Below are positions 58,446-64,000 of a DNA stretch of 64,000 bases, piece after piece. The notes under the pieces are model-generated. The model was given only the letters and a program-made list of their open reading frames with translations. It made no database searches and was not told the origin of the DNA. Made by a program: the position numbers and the translations under genes. How positions within the stretch are numbered: position 1 is the stretch's first letter; the number at the start of each line of letters is the position of its first letter. The DNA is from Dactylis glomerata (Eukaryota; Streptophyta; Magnoliopsida; Poales; Poaceae), in contig QXEO01000549.1 of NCBI GenBank assembly GCA_007115705.1, positions 682,001 to 746,000 on the forward strand. Reading direction: 5' to 3'.

Positions 58446-61400
58446 TGTAACGGCCCAGAAAAATCCCCTTTTTAGATTTGTTTGTTATTTTTATTTTTGT
58501 GCATCTTCATGCATCTTCACCATGCATGTTTTTGTTAAAACTAAATTATTTGGAATAAAAACTATTTTTATTTTGCTCGTATGGTTTTATAATAAACCCT
58601 CCTATTCTTTTCTTACTTAAAATTAACATTAAACTATAATACTTGCAAACCATCGGAAAATTGTTTTGAGACAATAAATTATGTTTCAAAATGTGGTCCG
58701 AATCTGTTTCAAATGTTTCCAAACCCTTCCTTGGTTTTCCCTAAAACGATGCTGCAAGAAAAGAAAAGAAGAGAAGGAAATCAGAAGAAAAACTGGGAAG
58801 GAAGAAACAAGTCCAGCCGGCCCATCTCGAATCCACAATCCACCTACCTATCCCCTACCTCTGTACGGACAAGCATCCAGCGCTCCACGTACTCCTCCGA
58901 TCGATGGGACGGACGAGAGCGAGCTCCTCCCCTCCTTAAAACTATCCCTCCCTGCAACCCTAGACCTAGCTCACCTACTCCCTACCACCGCCGCCACTCT
59001 GTTTTCTCGCTGCTGCCTTCTTGCATGCTAGCCCGCAGCGTAGCTCTCCCTGTTTGGGCCCGACGACGTCGCCCTATGCTCCGGCTCGACCTCGACCTTC
59101 CCAACACGCTTCTCCACTGCAATCTCCGGCTGCTTCGCCTCGTGGTGTCCTCCTGTTCCGGCGCTAGCCTCGAGCCGCTCCCCGTTCGCCAACGCGCGTC
59201 CGCCGGTGACCTCCGCCACATGAGCGACCTGCAGCGCCGCGAAGCTCCGCCTGCAAGCCAACGCTCTGCGCTGTTCCATGCCGTCGCCATGACCTCCAGT
59301 ACGTACGGGCTCGTGCGCGTCCATGCCTCCTCTACGTGCTACACGCGCGTGCACCCAGGTCCCCGACGCCCAGGACCTTCTCCCTCGTGCTCCTCTACCA
59401 AGCTCTACGTCCCTATCGTCGACTGCGCGCGTCCGCGCGCACGCACCCGGCGCTCGTCGTCGCTGTCATCTCCATGGACCGGCGCCCACTCCGTCCGCCA
59501 GCACGGCGCCGTTCTGCATAGCCACGATCACGCACGCCGCCGCGCGCATGCACCAACAACAGCCGGCGAGCTCCTGCATGATGCGGTCCTGTACTCCATC
59601 CCCGAGCCAAAGACTGCGTCCCTCGAACCTGCGCTCGTCCGCGTTCCCCCGTTGCCAAATCCTCTTGCTGCTCACCGTGCTTCTGGCCGTGCTCGCCTCC
59701 GTCCGTCTCGCCGCGCTCTCGCCATGGGCACCGGCTCGTTCGACTGCTTCCCCGTCGCCGTCATGAGTCCCCGAGCTGTTCGACTACGCACGCATCCTCC
59801 CGGTGAGCCCACCTTCCAATTCCCCTATTTTCCCCTTCGGTTTGCTTCCTCTAAGCCGCCTTTCCGTTCACTCCCGAGGCTGCCTCCACCAAGGACAGTC
59901 GTGCTCCATCGTCGTCCTCGCCCGCTTCGGTTCCGCACCATCTTCGACTTCTGCGTGCGTCCTCGTCAGGCAGCGCATGCGCGTCTGCCTCTGCCGTCGT
60001 CTGTTCCGCGCACTCGTCCTGTATGCTGCTTAGTCGAGCTCTGCCAGTGAAGCCGCCGTCGTCGTCCTGTGCAATCAAGCCCAAAGATGCCAACTTGCGG
60101 TCTGGTTCAAGTGTTGTGCGTCCCTAGTGTTATCAAGATCTGGTGCCTTAGCTGAGCTGGTTTGTTCCGTGTTCCTCAGCGTGCAGCTTCAGAGTTCGAA
60201 TCCTGCTTCAGGCGAAAAGCCACAACTTTTTGATCATTATTATTTCCTTGACCACTGACAGAAGGGCCCCGCCCGTCAGCCACAAACGGTGGTCAACTGA
60301 GCGCCTTCCGCCCCGTCAGACTCCTAGCCCCGCTGGTCAGTGAACCGGGCTAATCTGCGCCTCGGTGAGAAAAGTTCCAGCCCGTCCTCTGTTTTTCTGA
60401 AAATAGCAGAAAATGATTAAATCTTGCAAAATTAATATCTTTTAATCCATAACTCGAAATAAAAAGTGTTTTATATGAAAGTTTATCAGAAAAATGTGTA
60501 GAATCTGAATATGCCATTCATATTCCTGTTTGCATCTCGCATCATATCGTGATGTGGTAGTTTGCATATCACCTAATACATAACATATGGAGTATTTGGG
60601 TATTATCAAATATGGTTACCTTACTTCATTTAATTTTGTGTAGCTCACCCATGCCTTGTCTTGTCATGCTAATCAACATTTAAATTGCCATGTAGTAAAT
60701 CAACTTGAACTATATATGTGTGTGTCGGAATCCTATTCCGCTTAATTTGAATAAGTTGCATTGCATCATAATTGCCATACCATGCATACATGCTTCACAT
60801 GATCATGCTGATTCTTTTGCCGTAGTAGTAAGTGTGCATCCGTTGTTTGTTGTAGCGATTTTCTTCTTCCAGGATAGGACGCTTCGTGGTGTTGTGAGTA
60901 ACGACAAGTTCTCCGGGTGTTCCTCGACAATCTTTCCAGGCAAGCTCTCCCGCCCCTTACCAACCTATAGGGGTACTCATTACCTATTTGTGTTTATGCT
61001 TTATGCTTTATGCTAGCCTTGTGTTTCGATGCTTTGTTCGAGTCACGTATCCCATCCACCTATTTTCCCCAAAGCAAAACTATATACTTGCCACCTCCCG
61101 CCTATTACCTTTTGCTTGTTGTTTGAGTTGGCCTTGCGAGTCGTAGGCATGCTTAGGGTGTTTCAAGTTGTGTTATCTTATCCGGTTGTTGGGAAGTTTA
61201 TCACATGCTCTACTTGATATATGATTTGGATATGAATTGGAGATAAGTTGGATATAAGATGTTGGAGATAAACATGATTTATTTATGTTACAACTACACA
61301 TGTTTAAGCAGAGGCATCGGTGAGTCATTTTGCCCGTTTTCTGACGGCTCACTTGTGTCCCCTAGGACCCCGAGTTCGCATGAACTGTTCTAAGCTGAGC

Positions 61401-62709
61401 GCGCTAACCACTCGCGGAAGATTCCATGGGGTCTCCCTTGACTTACTACTTTTTCTCGAGTTAGTTTACCGGGGGCCACAACACCGTATTTATATTTGGA
61501 TTTGGATTTGGGTGGAGTCACCTTTGATGGTGGCGGAGTCTCTAAGACCCCTCTGATGGGTGTGGTTGCATCGCCTCCGATGGTTGACGGGTTTATTTGC
61601 CTGCGGGTCGAATTGGAAGCTGGACGATGTCTCTCCGATGAGCCTTCTTTCAGACTTTCACGCCGTCGCAAACTTCTGGGTCCGTCTTCGGAGCTCGGCC
61701 GACTTCGTTGCGGGTAGCTTAGTAGGGTGGCCCCCCTAAACTCTCTCGTAGAACTAGCAACGGTCTTGTCGTGATATCTTTCCCTTGCTAGGTTGGATTG
61801 ATCGAGCGTGTATGGGTACATTGGTGCACCCCTGCAGGGTAAATCTTTTCGAAAAGCCGTGTCCGCGGTTATGGACGACTTGGAGCCGTTCTACTCGACC
61901 ATAGAACAACTTGCACCTAATTGTTGATAAAAAGTGGCGTAGTAAATAGTTCTACTATAATTTTAAATTGTTATAAAATTGTCAACCGTGTGAGTGCCTT
62001 TGATATTGCTTCTTCGTGTGGTTGCGATGAGGTGATCCATTGGCTGGGTTATGTTTGCTATAGTATTCTAGTTAGTTCCTCTATGCGCTCTCTTATCTTA
62101 TTCTGATTAGACGGAAGTTGTAGAGTGTCTCTATAGGTTCTTTAGTGCTTGCTCGCTGCCGCTTAACCCCACCATACAACTGACGTCCTTTTGAGCCTCT
62201 CGAGCTTGTCTGCGTACCTCACGTACAAAGGCGACTTGTTGACTACGCTTTATACGTCTTGAAGTCTTGCTAAGTACTTCGTACTTATTGCTGCTCGTCT
62301 CGGATTTCTCGCCGGAGCAGGTTTGAAGAAAGGTACATGGAAGGGACGACGTTAGCAAGGTTACCCTTCCGGCTTGGCCTGGGCAGGGTTATGGACGCCA
62401 TCGTTATCTTCAGGCCTCTTAGGCCCATTTGTATTCTTGTCCGTATTCGGATACTATTTTGCTTTATGTATAATTTGGATCTTTGTATGTATATTTGGAT
62501 TCTTGACTCGTGGAGTCTTTGTGGTTGTATATTATATTCTTTTGTGGGTTCCATCGTGAACTTGTGCAATGTTGCTACCTTGATTCCACCCGCATAATGT
62601 GTATGTTGCAACGTGCATATTTTGCTTGGTGGTGCGTTTCCAAAGCGACATCGTGCGAATTGTGGCGTGTTTGCTATAATTCGCAAGGTGCCGATTTTGG
62701 GGCGTCACA
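58446..62709 (+). mobile_element. Solo LTR, family C, inverted inside element C (4.26 kb)
   Basis: Starts tgtaacggcccag, ends ggggcgtcaca, TSD aacct (58441-58445 and 62710-62714). The sister LTR has the uninterrupted site near 50488-50500. It is the same family as its host LTR but in opposite direction and about 330 bp longer, mostly in the GC-rich part (58850-60110). No PBS or internal sequence follows. A long frame at 58713-60050 lies in this GC-rich leader; it is not shared by the other copies and I do not call it a gene. Confidence 0.9.
60149..60231 (+). promoter_or_regulatory. tRNA-like Pol III module in family C LTR (solo copy)
   Basis: A box TAGCTGAGCTGG at 60149-60160 (full match to TRGCNNAGYNGG), 31 bases, then B box GAGTTCGAATCC at 60192-60203, then TTTTT at 60227-60231. 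Spacing and terminator fit a tRNA-type Pol III unit of about 85-100 nt. The stems pair poorly, so a working tRNA is unlikely. Confidence 0.5.
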
Positions 62710-63417
62710 AACCTGATGGAGGTTGTCGGGCTGGGACCAAAGCAAGGAGGAGTGGGAATTGAAGCCGACGCGCATGAGAAATGCTGCCGCGTGCATTCTG
62801 TGAGCGTAGAGAGCGGCGGCAGGGAGGAAAAGATAGGGGCTAGGGTTGCAGCATAGGAGAGGTCTTCTCTTATAGGATAGGGAGGCGTCCCATCGGCCGT
62901 TCCATCGATCAGGTGTAGTACGTGGCTCCGCTGTGATTCTTGCCATACAGGAGGAAGAAGATAGAAGTGCAACGTGGAAGTAGATGGGCCATGGGCCAAA
63001 AATTAGTGAGCGATAAAGGATTAGAGAGGAAAATGAAATAGTTGGCTGGGATGCTTCTTTCCTTGTGATTGCTTCTCTTCTTTTCTTTTGTCTTGCTGAA
63101 ATTTTTGGGGATAAGAGGAGAAAAGGAGGAGTTTCAAAAGGTTGTAAAACAGGTTTGAAATAAGATTTCAAAATTTTGATTTACTATCTAAAATAATTTT
63201 CAAAGGTTTGCAAACATTTTTGGTTTAGTCTTAATTCAAAATAATAGAAGAAGAGGAAGGTTTGTTTCATAAAACCATACAAGCAAAACAAAATAAGCTT
63301 TAATAAAAAATAATTTTGTTTGACAAAACATGCAAAGGTGACAATGCATGATGATGCACAAAAATAAAATAACAAACAATTTCTAAAAAGTGGATTTTTC
63401 CGGGCCGTTACAAAGTC

Positions 63418-63839
63418 TCATACTTCTAAAAGAAAGGCACGTACAAATGAGCTTGAGAAGCAGCAGTTTGTGTACAACAAATTCCGCAAACCAAAAACAG
63501 AGGAGCAGATGCAGAAAGAGAGGATGACAGTGCTTGAAGACATTAGCCCTGTGCAACTAGATGATGGAGGTGATGGAGAAGAGGCTGGGACACCTTCAAA
63601 AAATTCTAGCAGGTTTGCTGTTAGGCGCAAGAGGGAATCAATTGTACAAACCGGATGCGCAGCAAGGATGTTCATCAAGTTGATTGATTCTAAGTGGGAG
63701 GTGACCTATTTTATTGCAGAGCATAACCATCCCATGGTTGAGAAGCCATCACTGACAAAATACCTGAGATCCCACAAGGGTATCCCAAATGATGAGAGAG
63801 AATTCTTGAGATGCCTACACAATTGCAATTTAGAAACAG
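63418..63839 (+). pseudogene. FAR1-related gene, second coding segment
   Basis: It continues the exon of 46167-46549 in frame after element C (reading HTSKRKARTNELEKQQFVYN). The FAR1 domain is completed by TGCAARMFIKL, W-x-V-x-x-F and EHNHPM, the Cys/His cluster of the WRKY-GCM1-like fold. The first Cys of the usual FVCN block is Tyr here (FVYN). After DEREFLRCLHNCNLETG a donor-like cag/gtttgt occurs at 63839-63841, so an intron probably starts there and the MULE/SWIM domains lie beyond the window. Without splicing the frame stops at 63914-63916. Confidence 0.85.
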
Positions 63840-64000
63840 GTTTGTTGACAAAAAAATCCAGTTTAATTACATGCAAACCTAGTTTAGAAAAGCCTCTGGT
63901 TGCATACTTTGTTTAAAAATCCTAGTTGGTTGCTGAAATCTAACTTAGTTGGCTTCTGAACACGGTTAAGTTGGTTTCTGAAATCTAACTAAGTTGGCTT
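63840..64000 (+). other. Likely intron of the FAR1-like gene with short tandem repeat
   Basis: From about 63921 to the window end the block agttggtttctgaaatctaa is repeated three times in variant form (period about 20-45 bp). Confidence 0.4.

Larger units (their letters stand above)
46550..63412 (-). mobile_element. Element C: giant-LTR retrotransposon with 441 bp internal region
   Basis: Read on the minus strand it starts TGTAACGGCCCGG and ends GGGGCGTCACA; TSD aagtc (46545-46549 and 63413-63417) is perfect. The LTRs are 46550-54765 and 55207-63412. After subtracting later insertions with their TSDs (706 bp retroposon and 3573 bp on the left, 4269 bp on the right) both are 3937 bp. The internal part (54766-55206) has a PBS for initiator tRNA-Met at its right end and a purine-rich GAGATCCCTTGTTGG tract at its left end, with no gene. 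The element must use proteins of another retrotransposon. Confidence 0.92.
55207..63412 (-). repeat. Element C, 5' LTR (with inverted solo LTR inside)
   Basis: 3937 bp when the insertion 58446-62709 and one TSD copy are removed. It shows the empty sites for both insertions in the sister LTR. It contains a tRNA-like block at 57675-57757 and, in the outer part (62820-63000), a likely promoter with ctcttataggat (minus strand ATCCTATAAGAG). Confidence 0.92.

Noticed and set aside
58713..60050. 445-codon open frame on the plus strand
   Set aside because: It lies in the GC-rich leader of a solo LTR, is low-complexity in Arg/Ser/Pro, is not shared by the two other LTR copies of the family, and overlapping long frames occur on the opposite strand.
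60149..60231. True tRNA gene
   Set aside because: A and B boxes are present but acceptor, anticodon and T stems pair poorly; kept only as a Pol III-like module.

Overview
This window looks like intergenic plant DNA from a grass, most likely Pooideae/Triticeae. The reasons are large Gypsy-type LTRs, a CACTA element with CACTAGTAGG ends, split genes with plant splice sites, and GC-rich exon 1/5' UTR sequences. Only two host-type genes are recognisable. One is a partial B3-domain gene at 2099-2690 (minus strand). The other is a FAR1-related gene whose first coding exon is split between 46167-46549 and 63418-63839 by a 16.9 kb insertion. Nearly everything else is transposable elements, and most of their borders are fixed to the base by target-site duplications (TSDs).

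Layout. 1-452 is the 3' part of a Gypsy-like LTR. 453-2934 holds GC-rich exon-like sequence and the B3 fragment, possibly inside a Helitron. 2935-3793 is a tandem repeat (unit about 430 bp). 3794-37909 is a plus-strand retrotransposon (element A, TSD acatg) with LTRs of nearly 4 kb. Its internal region encodes only a coiled-coil protein and a zinc-knuckle protein, with no pol. The left LTR of A is interrupted at its last base by a minus-strand Gypsy element (7751-30538, TSD gctac/gcttc) with 334 bp LTRs. That element keeps gag and protease remnants and a long antisense gene but has no reverse transcriptase, RNase H or integrase. It is in turn interrupted by a 3.58 kb solo LTR of family B (11851-15433, TSD tactc) and by a 10.9 kb CACTA transposon (16848-27751). 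The CACTA element carries a near-complete transposase with one stop codon, a second gene with a degenerate Ulp1-like domain, and a small tail-anchored protein with a viroplasmin/RNase H1 N-terminal domain.

37915-46166 is mixed: the truncated third tandem-repeat unit, a hypothetical reading frame, AT-rich repeats split by a 2.1 kb minus-strand Helitron (41609-43746), and the promoter and 5' UTR exons of the FAR1-like gene, including a duplicated micro-exon.

46550-63412 is element C (minus strand, TSD aagtc). It has two LTRs that are each 3937 bp once later insertions are removed, around an internal domain of only 441 bp holding a PBS and little else. Its LTRs later received a polyadenylated retroposon (48435-49144), a family-B solo LTR (50591-54158, TSD gtaga) and an inverted solo LTR of its own family (58446-62709, TSD aacct). 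In each case the sister LTR shows the empty site.

The most interesting leads are: the three unusual non-autonomous retrotransposons; an exon-like module with a GC-type splice donor shared by three unrelated giant LTR families; a tRNA-like Pol III A box/B box/T-run module inside the family C LTR; the viroplasmin gene of the CACTA element; and copies of the CACTA terminal repeat placed just upstream of its second gene. All calls come from reading the sequence; no database search or computed alignment was made.
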